A stretch of DNA of 64,000 nucleotides from Listeria ivanovii subsp. londoniensis. Its GTDB lineage: Bacteria > Bacillota > Bacilli > Lactobacillales > Listeriaceae. Every line of letters begins with the position of its first letter. The stretch's first letter is position 1. Below are positions 42,244-52,460 of the stretch, piece by piece. A program made the position numbers and the translations under genes. Where the stretch lies: positions 754,001-818,000 of the forward strand of contig NZ_CP009576.1 of the NCBI RefSeq assembly GCF_000763495.1. The letters are read 5' to 3'. The notes under the pieces are model-generated. The model did no database searches. It was given only the letters and a program-made list of their open reading frames with translations, and was not told the DNA's origin.

Positions 42244-42433
42244 ATTAGAAAAATATTTTATCATTTAGCTTGATGTGAATATCTATAAGTGTTAATATAA
42301 TGAGTATAAAAGGAATGTTTATGTGCATTCTTAATTAGAATTATTATTGTTTAATCTGTTTCTCGCGATTGCGAGAGCAGATTTTTGTGTTTTTAAGGGT
42401 AATGCGAATAATTATCAATTAGAGAGGATGAGC

Positions 42434-44317
42434 GTGGTGAGACACTGGATGGAGCGGAATTGGCAATTTGTTACAACTGGAATCAGCGGGATTTTGATTA
42501 TTATCGGTTGTATTGTTGGGAGTGAAGTGGGAAACTTTTGGACAGCAGTGATTTTTCTTAGTGCATTTATTATCGGCGGTTTTGAGCAAGCAAAAGAAGG
42601 AATACAAGCTACGATAAAAACGAAAAAACTAAATGTAGAATTGCTGATGATTTTAGCTGCTACAGGTGCCTCGATAATCGGTTATTGGTTTGAAGGGGCC
42701 GTACTTATTTTTATTTTTTCCATTAGTGGAGCATTAGAAACGTATACAACAAATAAAAGTAAACGGGAAATTACGAAATTAATGGCATTCCAACCTGAAA
42801 GAGCATCCCGGCAACGACCAAATGGAGATTTAGAAGAAGTTGCAGCGAAAGATTTGCAGTTGGAGGATTTGGTTATTGTACGTCCGGGCGAGAGCGTACC
42901 GATAGACGGTGTAATTGTGCGCGGATCAACCACTTTAAATGAGGCAGCAATCAACGGGGAGTCTGTTCCAACGATGAAAACACGTGGTGCAGAAGTATTT
43001 GGCGGAACGATAAATGTCAGCAGTGCGATTACTGTCAAAGTAACACAAACATTTGATAATACAATTTTCAGTAAAATCATTCGACTGGTGGAAACTGCTC
43101 AGAATGAACCTTCAAAAACGGCACGATTTATTGAACGATTTGAAGACACGTATGTAAAAGCCGTGCTCTTATTTGTTCTAGTAATGATGTTTTTACCACA
43201 TTTTGTCCTTGGGTGGTCATGGAATGAAACATTTTATCGTGCCATGGTCTTACTCACGGTAGCATCTCCGTGCGCACTTGTTGCTTCGGTGACTCCAGCT
43301 ACACTTGCTGCTATTTCAAATGGAGCACGCCACGGAATCTTGTTTAAAGGCGGGGTTCATTTAGAAAACTTGCGTGGGGTGAAGGCAATTGCGTTTGATA
43401 AGACGGGGACACTGACAAATGGAACGCCACGACTAACAGACCAATTATTTAAAGCGAATCTGAATAAAAAACGTATTATTAATGTGGTTGTTGCGATGGA
43501 ACGACAATCACTACACCCACTTGCTGCTGCCATTACAAAGGAATTGGAAGCCGAAGTGACCGAAAAATTGATGGAAATCGAAGTCACCGATGTGCCTGGT
43601 TGGGGTGTGAAAGCGATTTATGAAGGTAAAACTTGGCAAATTGGGAAAGCTGGTTTTGTTGGTGAAGAAGTGGCAAAGCAATTTTCAGGAGAGGCTTCTG
43701 GAAAACTTGCTAGCGAAGGGAAAACCATTGTATATGTGGCAGCAGATAGCGAAGTAATGGCGATGTTTGCGCTCAAAGATACATGTCGGCCAGAAGCAAT
43801 TCAGACTGTTAAGGCGTTGAAATCAAAAGGTATCAAAACAATTATGGTTACGGGTGATAATCAACAAACAGGAGAAGCGATTCAAACAGAGCTTGGAATG
43901 GACTACGTCGTTGCGGGCTGTTTACCGGCGAAAAAAGTCGATGTTATAAAAGAATTAGCCGTCACATATGGAAGTGTTGCGATGGTTGGTGATGGAATAA
44001 ATGATGCGCCAGCACTTGCACATGCAGCTGTTGGTATTGCCATGGGGGAAGGAACAGATATTGCCATGGAAACGGCTGATGTTGTATTGATGAAAAATGA
44101 TTTAGAAAAAATTGCCTATGCGTATACACTTTCGGAACGGCTTCACAGGATTAGTTGGCAAAATATTTGTTTTGCGATTGCAGTGATAGTTTCCTTAATT
44201 GCCGCAAATGTATTCCAATTAATTAATTTGCCATTTGGTGTCGTAGGGCATGAAGGAAGTACGATATTAGTTATTTTGAATGGTTTAAGGTTGTTAAAAA
44301 ATAATCGAAACCTATAA
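42434..44317 (+). CDS. frvA: P1B4-type metal-transporting ATPase FrvA
   Basis: About 627 residues from GTG 42434 (GAGAGG upstream; ATG 42428 is the alternative). Membrane metal site ASPCALVASVTPA (SPC, as in P1B-4 pumps), phosphorylation site DKTGT, nucleotide site with HPLAAA, TGDN and GDGINDAPAL. No N-terminal CxxC metal domain. Lmo0641/FrvA is reported as an Fe(II)-exporting, Fur-regulated virulence factor in L. monocytogenes; identity here rests on motifs, the Fur box and gene order. Confidence 0.85.
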   Translation: MVRHWMERNWQFVTTGISGILIIIGCIVGSEVGNFWTAVIFLSAFIIGGFEQAKEGIQATIKTKKLNVELLMILAATGASIIGYWFEGAVLIFIFSISGALETYTTNKSKREITKLMAFQPERASRQRPNGDLEEVAAKDLQLEDLVIVRPGESVPIDGVIVRGSTTLNEAAINGESVPTMKTRGAEVFGGTINVSSAITVKVTQTFDNTIFSKIIRLVETAQNEPSKTARFIERFEDTYVKAVLLFVLVMMFLPHFVLGWSWNETFYRAMVLLTVASPCALVASVTPATLAAISNGARHGILFKGGVHLENLRGVKAIAFDKTGTLTNGTPRLTDQLFKANLNKKRIINVVVAMERQSLHPLAAAITKELEAEVTEKLMEIEVTDVPGWGVKAIYEGKTWQIGKAGFVGEEVAKQFSGEASGKLASEGKTIVYVAADSEVMAMFALKDTCRPEAIQTVKALKSKGIKTIMVTGDNQQTGEAIQTELGMDYVVAGCLPAKKVDVIKELAVTYGSVAMVGDGINDAPALAHAAVGIAMGEGTDIAMETADVVLMKNDLEKIAYAYTLSERLHRISWQNICFAIAVIVSLIAANVFQLINLPFGVVGHEGSTILVILNGLRLLKNNRNL

Positions 44318-44326
44318 ATTGTTTGA

Positions 44327-44371
44327 CTGCTCATCTATTACTAGTCTAAGATAGATGAGCAGTTTCTTTTT
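44327..44371 (+). terminator. Terminator after frvA
   Basis: 12-bp perfect arms CTGCTCATCTAT / ATAGATGAGCAG with 12-base loop, then TTTCTTTTT. Confidence 0.9.
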
Positions 44372-44412
44372 GTATAAAAAGGGGTATTACTAGATAGATT
44401 GGAGATGAGTAC

Positions 44413-45141
44413 ATGAAGAAAATTAATTGGACACAATGGATTGCGCTGTTCGTTTTTGCATCAATGGGTGTTTCTGTCATTTTTACTATTTACGAGATTT
44501 TCACAGCACCAATAAAGCAACCGGCCACTGGACCGCATGTAACGCTAAGAGGGGATTATATTTTTTTACTATTTGAAATTTTGTTAGGTATTATCATTTT
44601 GTTATTACCATCCATTATTTCAAGACGATTTAAATTTGAAATACCTGGACTTGTTTATATTTTGTTTATTATTTTTTTATATGGATCCATTTATCTCGGA
44701 ACCGTGCAACAGTTTTACTCCAACGTACCTCATTGGGACAAAATTCTCCATACCTTTAGCGGAGCAATGTTAGGGGCAATTGGTTTTTCTTTTGTCAGCT
44801 TGTTAAATGCTAATAGTAAAGTAGTAATGAATTTAAAGCCTGGTTTCATCGCCGTTTTTGCTTTTTGCTTTGCGGTTACGATGGGTGCGTTCTGGGAAGT
44901 TTATGAGTATACTTTTGACGGCATTATGAATTTGAATATGCAACGTTATAACCTATCAAACGGAACGCCGCTAACTGGCCGAGCTGCCCTTCAAGACACG
45001 ATGACCGATATTATTGTCGATATTATCGGCGCATTATTCATCGTCATTATTGGCTACTTCGCTTTGAAAAAAGGTCGCCCGTGGATGGAACGATTTGAAT
45101 TCAAACGAAAAAACTGGAAAAAAGAGCCTAAGAAAAAATAA
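44413..45141 (+). CDS. YjdF/DUF2238-like membrane protein
   Basis: 242 residues with about six transmembrane helices. FWEVYEYTFDGIMNLNMQR then LTGRAALQDTMTDIIVDIIGALF matches the DUF2238 (YjdF) core. Role unknown. GGAGATG precedes the ATG. Confidence 0.75.
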   Translation: MKKINWTQWIALFVFASMGVSVIFTIYEIFTAPIKQPATGPHVTLRGDYIFLLFEILLGIIILLLPSIISRRFKFEIPGLVYILFIIFLYGSIYLGTVQQFYSNVPHWDKILHTFSGAMLGAIGFSFVSLLNANSKVVMNLKPGFIAVFAFCFAVTMGAFWEVYEYTFDGIMNLNMQRYNLSNGTPLTGRAALQDTMTDIIVDIIGALFIVIIGYFALKKGRPWMERFEFKRKNWKKEPKKK

Positions 45142-45146
45142 ACGAG

Positions 45147-45178
45147 AAAACATCTGTTCCGTGGAGCAGATGTTTTTT
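45147..45178 (+). terminator. Terminator after YjdF-like gene
   Basis: AAAACATCTG / CAGATGTTTT with 10-base loop and T-run. Confidence 0.85.
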
Positions 45179-45282
45179 GATGCACACTATTACGAACAAA
45201 TTTGGGTCTCGGAAATGATTGACCCTATCTTGGAACTTTTCTACACTTAATGTGAGCAGGAAAATTATAAAGGAGTGAGGAA

Positions 45283-45933
45283 ATGTTTTTAGATTCGGGG
45301 AACTTAGAGGAAATAAAGAAAGCGCTTCAATTTCCGTTTTTTGAAGGGGTAACAACAAATCCAACTATTTTATTAAAAGAAAATCAACCAAGAAAGTCGC
45401 ATATTACTCAAATTTCTGCCAAACTGGTTTTTGTACAGGCAGCAGGATTATCTGAAGCAGAAATCTGGGAAGATGTTCTCCGGATTCAAGCAATTCAACC
45501 AGCTGATGGAATGATGATTGGTTTGAAAATACCTGCCCATGAAGCGGGAATCAAAGTAATTACCAACGTTCGCGCCAAGTTTCCGGAAGCGACTATTCTA
45601 GCAACAGCAATCTTTTCATCTGAGCAAGGCTACATTGCTGCACTTGCAGGAGCAGATTACCTGGCACCCTACTACAATCGTATGGAAATTAGTGGGTTAG
45701 ACGCTGCGAAAACGATAGAAGAATTGCGTTATGTATTAGACTTACAAGAGTTGCAAACGGTGAAAATTATGGGAGCAAGCTTTAAAAACAGTCGTCAAAT
45801 CATGCAGGCACTAGCAAGTGGAGCAGATACTGTTACCATTAGCTATGACTTATTTTTACAAATGATGAATAAACCACTAGCACTTGAAAGTATTGAGAAA
45901 TTTAACGAGGATAATGAAGCTTTACCTAAATAA
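45283..45933 (+). CDS. Transaldolase / fructose-6-phosphate aldolase-like protein
   Basis: 216 residues, the short TalC/FSA length. FLDSGNLEEIKKAL, GVTTNPTILLKE, GLKIPAHEAG with the Schiff-base Lys, ATAIFSSEQGYIAALAGADYLAPYYNRM and ASFKNSRQI. Cytosolic sugar-phosphate metabolism; it may be an aldolase rather than a true transaldolase. Confidence 0.88.
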   Translation: MFLDSGNLEEIKKALQFPFFEGVTTNPTILLKENQPRKSHITQISAKLVFVQAAGLSEAEIWEDVLRIQAIQPADGMMIGLKIPAHEAGIKVITNVRAKFPEATILATAIFSSEQGYIAALAGADYLAPYYNRMEISGLDAAKTIEELRYVLDLQELQTVKIMGASFKNSRQIMQALASGADTVTISYDLFLQMMNKPLALESIEKFNEDNEALPK

Positions 45934-45935
45934 CC

Positions 45936-45973
45936 AAAAAGGAAGTATCCATCAAAAACGGATACTTCCTTTT
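45936..45973. terminator. Bidirectional terminator between convergent genes
   Basis: AAAAAGGAAGTATCC / GGATACTTCCTTTT with a 9-base loop, serving the transaldolase-like gene and the convergent ltaP. Confidence 0.9.
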
Positions 45974-45975
45974 GC

Positions 45976-47835
45976 TTATTTATCTTCATCGCGCAGTGGT
46001 AAATTGTTTACATAGCTATCTGAGTACTGCAAGAGTTTTCGGCTAGCATCGAATTTTTTCTTCACTTCGCTGGATAACGCTTTATTTGTTCCATTGTAAT
46101 TAGTTGCTGCACCAGTTTCGAAGCTTTCGTCTGGTTGATACATGTAGGAGTTTGTGAAATAACTTCCTTCTGGCATCGTGTAACGCTCAGGGACATAGTT
46201 GTTCTTTGTGTTTAAGATGTCATCGCCAAACATAATTTGGTCGCCTGTATTGATACCAAGCAAGTTCATGACAGTCGGCATAATGTCAACTTCACCACCA
46301 ACATTTTTGATTTCGCCGGGGTTTTCCATCTCAGGATAATGTAAGAAGAACGGAATGCGGTAGTCGTCTGCTGGGTCTGCTTTTAGCTCAGTGGAACGAT
46401 TAACGTATTTTTTTTGTTCTTCCGGAAGTTGATCCGTTTTAATAATATGATGATCACCGTAGAAAACAACTACTGAATCATCCCAAATGCCACTATCTTT
46501 CAATTTTTGCACAAAGGCGCCAAGTTGCTTATCTGCATAATGAACGGCTTCGAAATAATTACCAAGTTCGGTATCTTTTAAATCACTTGGTAAATCAATT
46601 TCTTTTTTATCGTCTGGAATATCAAATGGCATATGACTACTTACACTAATCAATTGCGCATAAAATTTTTGGTTGTTTTTGTACTGGTCTTCTAAAATTG
46701 GGAAGGCTTTGTTGTACAGAACCTCATCACTTGGCGAAAATCCGATAACGTCTTCATCACCAAAAAATTTTCGATCATAAAAATTATCAAAGCCGACTGC
46801 TGGATAAAATTCATCACGATTGTAGAAACTAGCATCATTTGTGTGGAAGGTTTCTGTTGCGTAATCATTCTTACCGAGCAAACGTGGCATTGACGGAATT
46901 ACACGATCGCCGTAAGTTTGCGTATTAGTATAATAACCACTTGGGAAGGTAGAAGTATAAACCGACCATTCCGCATCTGCTGTATTTGATTTTGAAACCG
47001 TTTGGAAAAATTTGTTAGAATACATCGTTTCGCTTTCTAAGCTATCTAACGTAGGTGTAATCGACTGGCCATTAATTTCAACATGCGTTAAATTACGTTG
47101 GAATGACTCTAATTGAACGATGATAAGATTTTTCCCTTTAGCTGCACCGAAATAATTTGGATTTTTGTTTTGCTCAACGCCTTTAATATCTCGGACGTTT
47201 TTTGCAGTGATATCAGCTGCTTTTACATGATCAGAACCGGTAATTGCTGCGCTAACATTAAACGTGAAAATACCCATTCTTTTAGCACGTTTGGAGTCGC
47301 TAATAATATTTTGTTGCATCATGAAATAAGTAAATCCACTAAGTACAAGTAAAATACTAAGGGAAGACATACCATACACCCGGCTAGTTAAACGGAACGA
47401 AGGAAACTCATGTCCTTTTTTTATACTGAAATAAAGGATGAAAGGAAGCAGTATAATATCCATAATGTAGAGCCAATCTGTTCCGCTAAGTAAACTGGTA
47501 GCACTCGTTTTTACCACGCCAACTTCGCCGATAAGGGAAAAGCTATGGTAAGTGGGAATTTCATTATAAAAACGAGCATAAAGCACGCAAACGAGCATTA
47601 AGATACCAACAAATAACGACATTCCGGCATACCAATAAATATGTGAGCGAACTGGAGCGAACAAATGAATAAGCCCAAGAATTAATACAATGAAAAGGAG
47701 GTCCATTCCAAGTGCCAGAAAATTAGGGTCTTTAAAAATTTGGAAATAGGCAAAAGTAAACTTACCAATAATTAATAAAAAATAAAATAAAATCAAGTTA
47801 ATTCCTCTTTCTAGCATGCTTTGTGGTAAATACAC
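45976..47835 (-). CDS. ltaP: Lipoteichoic acid primase LtaP (LtaS-type sulfatase-fold enzyme)
   Basis: 619 residues from GTG 47835, AAGGA about 10 bases upstream. Five N-terminal transmembrane helices (1-175), then an extracellular sulfatase-fold domain: NLIIVQLESFQ, SKSNTADAEW with the nucleophile Thr, YGDHHIIKT metal ligands. In Listeria, LtaP (Lmo0644) makes the first glycerol-phosphate addition to the glycolipid anchor, with LtaS extending the chain. LtaP versus LtaS is decided by gene order. Confidence 0.85.
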   Translation of the reverse strand: MYLPQSMLERGINLILFYFLLIIGKFTFAYFQIFKDPNFLALGMDLLFIVLILGLIHLFAPVRSHIYWYAGMSLFVGILMLVCVLYARFYNEIPTYHSFSLIGEVGVVKTSATSLLSGTDWLYIMDIILLPFILYFSIKKGHEFPSFRLTSRVYGMSSLSILLVLSGFTYFMMQQNIISDSKRAKRMGIFTFNVSAAITGSDHVKAADITAKNVRDIKGVEQNKNPNYFGAAKGKNLIIVQLESFQRNLTHVEINGQSITPTLDSLESETMYSNKFFQTVSKSNTADAEWSVYTSTFPSGYYTNTQTYGDRVIPSMPRLLGKNDYATETFHTNDASFYNRDEFYPAVGFDNFYDRKFFGDEDVIGFSPSDEVLYNKAFPILEDQYKNNQKFYAQLISVSSHMPFDIPDDKKEIDLPSDLKDTELGNYFEAVHYADKQLGAFVQKLKDSGIWDDSVVVFYGDHHIIKTDQLPEEQKKYVNRSTELKADPADDYRIPFFLHYPEMENPGEIKNVGGEVDIMPTVMNLLGINTGDQIMFGDDILNTKNNYVPERYTMPEGSYFTNSYMYQPDESFETGAATNYNGTNKALSSEVKKKFDASRKLLQYSDSYVNNLPLRDEDK

Positions 47836-48030
47836 ACAAATCCATTCCTTCTAATTTTAGCTTATACGAGCAAACTGTGCAAATCGTGAAAGATGATTCA
47901 GATATATTTAGGTAATAGGTGCTAGTTTAGGGAATTTTAATTATAAATTGTATTATTTCTTACAAAGTTATTGACCTTTAAAGCACAAAAGTATATTATT
48001 TGAGAAGATTGTAAAAAGGTAGGAGAAAAA

Positions 48031-49422
48031 ATGAATTCTTTATTTAGAAAAAAGCCATTAAACGAATTACTGCATAATAAAAGCGGCAGTACACAACTGA
48101 AACAAACGCTCGGTCCGCTGGATTTAACAATGCTCGGAGTTGGAGCGATTGTTGGGACAGGGATATTTATTTTACCAGGGACGGTTGCTGCGAAAAGTGC
48201 TGGTCCGGCAATTATTTTTTCCTTTGTTATTGCTGCCATTGTTTGTGCCATCGCAGCGATGTGTTATTCGGAGTTCGCGTCTAGCGTTCCTGTTGCTGGG
48301 AGTGCTTATACATATGGCTATGTGGTTTTTGGAGAGTTAATTGGTTGGTTGCTAGGGTGGGCACTTATTTTGGAATATGGGCTTGCTGTGGCTTCTGTCG
48401 CAAGTGGCTGGTCTTCGTATTTAAATGCACTGCTTTCTGGTTTCCATATTACAATACCGCAAGCCATTTCTGGGCCTTTTAATCCAGAAGTAGGTACATG
48501 GATTAATTTACCTGCTATCTTTATCGTACTCATCATTGCTTTTTTACTAACTCTTGGAATAAAAGAGTCAACGCGAATTAATACGATTATGGTTGCGATT
48601 AAAGTGGGGGTTATTTTATTATTTTTAGTTGTAGGGGTATTTTATGTCAAACCTGATAATTGGCAACCTTTCATGCCATTTGGAATAAGCGGTGTGATGA
48701 ACGGGGCGGCATTAGTATTTTTTGCTTACTTAGGTTTTGATGCTGTTTCCTCAGCTGCTGAAGAGGTGAAGAATCCACAGCGAACGATGCCGATAGGAAT
48801 TATTGGTTCCTTGCTAATTTGTACCATATTGTATGTAGCTGTTTCGGCTGTTTTAACGGGGATGGTTCCTTATACAGATTTAAATGTGACAGATCCAGTC
48901 GCATATGCTCTTCAAGTAATTCATCAAGACTGGGTGGCGGGAATTGTTTCGCTTGGTGCAGTTGTGGGGATGATTACCGTGATCTTAGTTATGAGCTACG
49001 GAGCAACAAGGCTTATTTTTGCAATGGGACGAGACGGGCTTTTACCAAAAGTATTAGCGGAAATTAGTGAAAAACATCAAACTCCTGTTAAGAATACTTG
49101 GATATTTGCGGTGATTGTTGCTGTTATCAGTGGACTTGTACCACTCGATAAACTAGCAGAACTCGTAAATATTGGGACCTTACTTGCTTTTATGATGGTG
49201 TCAATTGGAATTATCTTCTTACGTAAAAATAAATCAATTCAACAAAGTGGCTTCAAAGTACCGTTTTATCCTGTATTACCAGTTGTATCATTCCTGTTAT
49301 GCGCATTTTTAATTAGTCGTCTATCAGTTCATACCTGGATTCTTTGTGGTATTTGGTTTGTTATTGGTTTCATTGTCTATTTCAGTTATGGTAGAAAACA
49401 TAGTGAATTGTCGAAAAAATAA
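48031..49422 (+). CDS. APC-family amino acid permease
   Basis: 463 residues, 12 helices. LTMLGVGAIVGTGIFILPG is the APC substrate motif; FFAYLGFDAVSSAAEE and RDGLLP follow. YfnA/CAT-like cationic or branched amino acid transporter. AGGAG precedes the ATG. Confidence 0.9.
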   Translation: MNSLFRKKPLNELLHNKSGSTQLKQTLGPLDLTMLGVGAIVGTGIFILPGTVAAKSAGPAIIFSFVIAAIVCAIAAMCYSEFASSVPVAGSAYTYGYVVFGELIGWLLGWALILEYGLAVASVASGWSSYLNALLSGFHITIPQAISGPFNPEVGTWINLPAIFIVLIIAFLLTLGIKESTRINTIMVAIKVGVILLFLVVGVFYVKPDNWQPFMPFGISGVMNGAALVFFAYLGFDAVSSAAEEVKNPQRTMPIGIIGSLLICTILYVAVSAVLTGMVPYTDLNVTDPVAYALQVIHQDWVAGIVSLGAVVGMITVILVMSYGATRLIFAMGRDGLLPKVLAEISEKHQTPVKNTWIFAVIVAVISGLVPLDKLAELVNIGTLLAFMMVSIGIIFLRKNKSIQQSGFKVPFYPVLPVVSFLLCAFLISRLSVHTWILCGIWFVIGFIVYFSYGRKHSELSKK

Positions 49423-49510
49423 TTAACTTACTTTTTGTAAGTCATTTTAATGGAAAAGAAACGTTCCTTGTGTTGTAATGAATGTATTACAATAAAAGGA
49501 GCGTTTTTAC

Positions 49511-50350
49511 ATGAATAAAATAAATGAGATGATGCGACTCGGTGAAGTAGTACTAAATGTAGGTCATTTAGAAGAGATGGCAGGATTTTATCAAGAAGTC
49601 ATTGGTTTAACATTACTGGAAGAAAATGAACGAGTAGTTCGGCTTGGAGTGAGCGGATCAAATGAAGCGCTACTCGTTTTACGAAAAATAGATGATGCAG
49701 TCGTACCAAAAGTGCCACGGATTGGTCTTTTCCATACAGCTTTTCTTTTACCGACGAGAGAGAGCTTGGCAAATGTATTAGTTCATCTGGCAAAATCAGG
49801 TTATCCAATTGATGGAGCAGGAGATCATGCTTACAGTGAAGCACTTTATTTGCATGATATAGAAGGAAATGGAATTGAAATTTATGCAGACCGAGCTAAG
49901 GCAGATTGGATGCGTGATGGCGAAGGGAACTTGCCAATGGTGACCGAAGAAGTAGATGTGGATAGTTTGCTTCAAATTGCTAAAGAGGAAACTTTTGCTG
50001 GATTGCCTGCTGGTACGAAAATTGGTCATGTTCATTTACAAGTGGCTGATGTTGATAAAGCAGAACAGTTTTATCGCAGTGCGCTTGGGATGAATTTAAC
50101 GACGACGATTCCTTCTGCGCGTTTTTTTGCAGCAGGGGATTATCACCATCATATTGGAACAAATATGTGGGCGGGGCGAAATCTTGAAAATCGGCAAGAG
50201 CGAGAAGTGGGACTTGCTTGGTTTACCATTATAACTCCGGATAAAGAAGCGATTAGCAAACAGTTGGAGGAACAAGGTTATCAAGTGAATCGCTTTGAAA
50301 ATACGATTTCTGTAATAGATACTAGTGGGATTATGATTCATTTTAAATAA
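49511..50350 (+). CDS. Glyoxalase/extradiol dioxygenase-fold protein (CatE-like)
   Basis: 279 residues with two VOC modules: HLEEMAGFYQEVIGLTLLEE (about 17-36) and VHLQVADVDKAEQFYRSALGM (about 175-195). Metal ligands H and E are at GLFHTAF, GNGIEIYADR, GHVHLQV and the terminal region. YfiE/CatE-type; substrate unknown. Confidence 0.85.
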   Translation: MNKINEMMRLGEVVLNVGHLEEMAGFYQEVIGLTLLEENERVVRLGVSGSNEALLVLRKIDDAVVPKVPRIGLFHTAFLLPTRESLANVLVHLAKSGYPIDGAGDHAYSEALYLHDIEGNGIEIYADRAKADWMRDGEGNLPMVTEEVDVDSLLQIAKEETFAGLPAGTKIGHVHLQVADVDKAEQFYRSALGMNLTTTIPSARFFAAGDYHHHIGTNMWAGRNLENRQEREVGLAWFTIITPDKEAISKQLEEQGYQVNRFENTISVIDTSGIMIHFK

Positions 50351-50356
50351 AAAAAG

Positions 50357-50393
50357 AACTGTTTAAGCAAAAAATGCGCTTAAACAGTTTTTT
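50357..50393. terminator. Bidirectional terminator
   Basis: AACTGTTTAAGC / GCTTAAACAGTT with A/T tracts on both sides, between convergent genes. Confidence 0.85.
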
Positions 50394-50433
50394 GATGTAA
50401 TAATAAGGGAAAGGTACATAAGTATAAATATTT

Positions 50434-50718
50434 TCAATGTCTTCGCTGTATGGTTTTCTTAAGAAGCCAGTTGCTTGACCCAAAAATGGTTTGGAGAATG
50501 AGAAAAATCCCAATTCCAAGATTTAAGTAAGATAGAGCTAATGCGGCGTTTTCTGGAAATGCGCTTTGTACAACGAGAAAAGTAATGAAGAAACCGCTGT
50601 TTGCACAAAATGCTATCCAAAACCAAGACATGCCACTGAGCTTACTTACTCCAAAAGAAAGTCCAGATATAATGGTAGCTAAGATAAGTCCAGTTACTAT
50701 CATCGACATAAATTCCAT
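50434..50718 (-). CDS. Small three-span membrane protein
   Basis: 94 residues from the ATG at 50718 (AAAGGAG 8 bases upstream). Hydrophobic helices at about 5-25, 30-50 and 60-80, with basic C-terminus KKTIQRRH. No family recognised. Divergent from the corA-like gene. Confidence 0.65.
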   Translation of the reverse strand: MEFMSMIVTGLILATIISGLSFGVSKLSGMSWFWIAFCANSGFFITFLVVQSAFPENAALALSYLNLGIGIFLILQTIFGSSNWLLKKTIQRRH

Positions 50719-50814
50719 TTCCATCGCTCCTTTGTTACAAATGAATTATTATTAATAATAATGTAACACAAATGAAATGTATTGTAAAGAAATACAAAGA
50801 GAGGAGATTCGCAG

Positions 50815-51765
50815 ATGATTGAATTTTTTAAGACAACTAATGAAAAAATGGAGCAACTTTCGTCTTTAGAAGAAGGTTGCTGGGTTAAAGTGACTGATCC
50901 TACCGAAGAAGAAATTGGGCGCTTAAGCAAGGAAATGGACGTTCCAAAACCTTATATCTTAGATGCACTTGATTCAGAAGAGCGTTCTCGAATAGAATTA
51001 AAACGAGCCGAGCAAGATGTAAGGCACTCCCTTGTTATTGTTGATTGTCCTTATGAATCGGAGGATGAGCTTGGCTACGCAATGTATGAAACACTTCCGA
51101 TTGGTATTGTTTTAACAAAAGGGCACCTTGTTACCATTTCCTTACGAGACTTGCCAATCTTGTCGGATGTGCGTTCGATGAAGTTAGAAGTCTATGAGAC
51201 AACCAATCACAAGCAATTTTTGTTAAAATTATTATATGCTGTTTCTTATTATTACCTCAAATATTTAAATCAAATCATCAAACAGACAAATAATTTAGAA
51301 TTACAGATTAAACAATCCATGAAAAACGAGCAACTCTATGCGTTTATGGCTGTTCAGAAAAGTTTAGTTTTTTTTGCAACAGCGCTTCAATCTAATAAAG
51401 CTATCCTCGATAAAATGGAAGATGTCGAACATTTTATGCAGCAAGAAGAGAATCATGATTTACTCAGAGATGTTATTATTGAAAATAAACAAGCAATTGC
51501 GATGACGGACACATATACACAAATCATTAGCGGAATGTCGGATGTATTTTCATCAGTTATTTCTAATAATCTAAATATTGTTATGAAATTTTTAACTTCT
51601 TTTACAATTATTTTATCATTACCAACCATTGTAGCGAGTATTTATGGGATGAATATTAAGCTACCATTTATGCATAACGATCATGCATTTGCATTAATTC
51701 TTTTATTTACGCTACTAATCACAACGGGAGTAACAGTGATTTTTTGGCGTAGAAAATACTTTTAA
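50815..51765 (+). CDS. CorA-family divalent cation transporter
   Basis: 316 residues. A long cytosolic N-terminal domain, then two C-terminal helices with the signature YGMNIKLPF between them (GMN plus the rest of the loop). Forms pentameric Mg2+/Co2+ channels in the family. GAGAGGAG upstream. Confidence 0.9.
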   Translation: MIEFFKTTNEKMEQLSSLEEGCWVKVTDPTEEEIGRLSKEMDVPKPYILDALDSEERSRIELKRAEQDVRHSLVIVDCPYESEDELGYAMYETLPIGIVLTKGHLVTISLRDLPILSDVRSMKLEVYETTNHKQFLLKLLYAVSYYYLKYLNQIIKQTNNLELQIKQSMKNEQLYAFMAVQKSLVFFATALQSNKAILDKMEDVEHFMQQEENHDLLRDVIIENKQAIAMTDTYTQIISGMSDVFSSVISNNLNIVMKFLTSFTIILSLPTIVASIYGMNIKLPFMHNDHAFALILLFTLLITTGVTVIFWRRKYF

Positions 51766-51788
51766 ATATAGAAAACGGGGGAATAAGC

Positions 51789-52430
51789 ATGGAAAAACAA
51801 ACATACGAAAAACTAGCATATTATACAATCAAAGAAAAAATTCTCAGTGGTAAGCTCCATGTCGGGCAGCATATTTCAGAAGCGGGTATTGCAAAAGAAT
51901 TATCTATTAGTAGAACACCAGTAAGAAAAGCAATCGCAGTTTTAGTATCAGAAGAATTGATTGAATATGAACTAAACCGCGGAGCAATTGTGATTGAAAG
52001 CAGTATGAGTGCGGGGCGTTTTATTGAATTGTTAGAAATGGCAGAAATCCTTATTGTCCAAACTATCGACAAGTGTCAAAATAAAAATTTAACGTACAAA
52101 CCAGAAAAAGGAGACGAAATACTCAATGAAATGCGGCAAATACATACAGAAGAAGACGTGGATGTATATTTAACATTACTCAGCAAATGGCTGTTACAAT
52201 TCGTTTCACAATTAGCCAATATTTATGCAGAAGATATTGTGCGGAAAATGAAGCGTGATTTCTTTAATAAAGCACAAAAAGATATTAAAATGATTCCAGT
52301 GCTGTTAGAAGATGAGACGCTTGATGGCATAGATCAACTGACAAATCATATGGTGGCAAAAGAATATGATTTAGCAAAAGAAGTAATAAATAGATTAGTG
52401 AACTTGTATATAATTCGTACATTTAGATAA
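51789..52430 (+). CDS. GntR-family regulator
   Basis: 213 residues. Winged HTH at 5-70 (KIL SGKLHVGQHISEAGIAKEL, then SRTPVRKAIAVL) and an all-helical FCD-like C-terminal domain. It precedes yhgE; a second similar GntR gene follows yhgE at 55195. Confidence 0.85.
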   Translation: MEKQTYEKLAYYTIKEKILSGKLHVGQHISEAGIAKELSISRTPVRKAIAVLVSEELIEYELNRGAIVIESSMSAGRFIELLEMAEILIVQTIDKCQNKNLTYKPEKGDEILNEMRQIHTEEDVDVYLTLLSKWLLQFVSQLANIYAEDIVRKMKRDFFNKAQKDIKMIPVLLEDETLDGIDQLTNHMVAKEYDLAKEVINRLVNLYIIRTFR

Positions 52431-52460
52431 GATTTACCGCAAAATTAGGGGGTGCTTTTG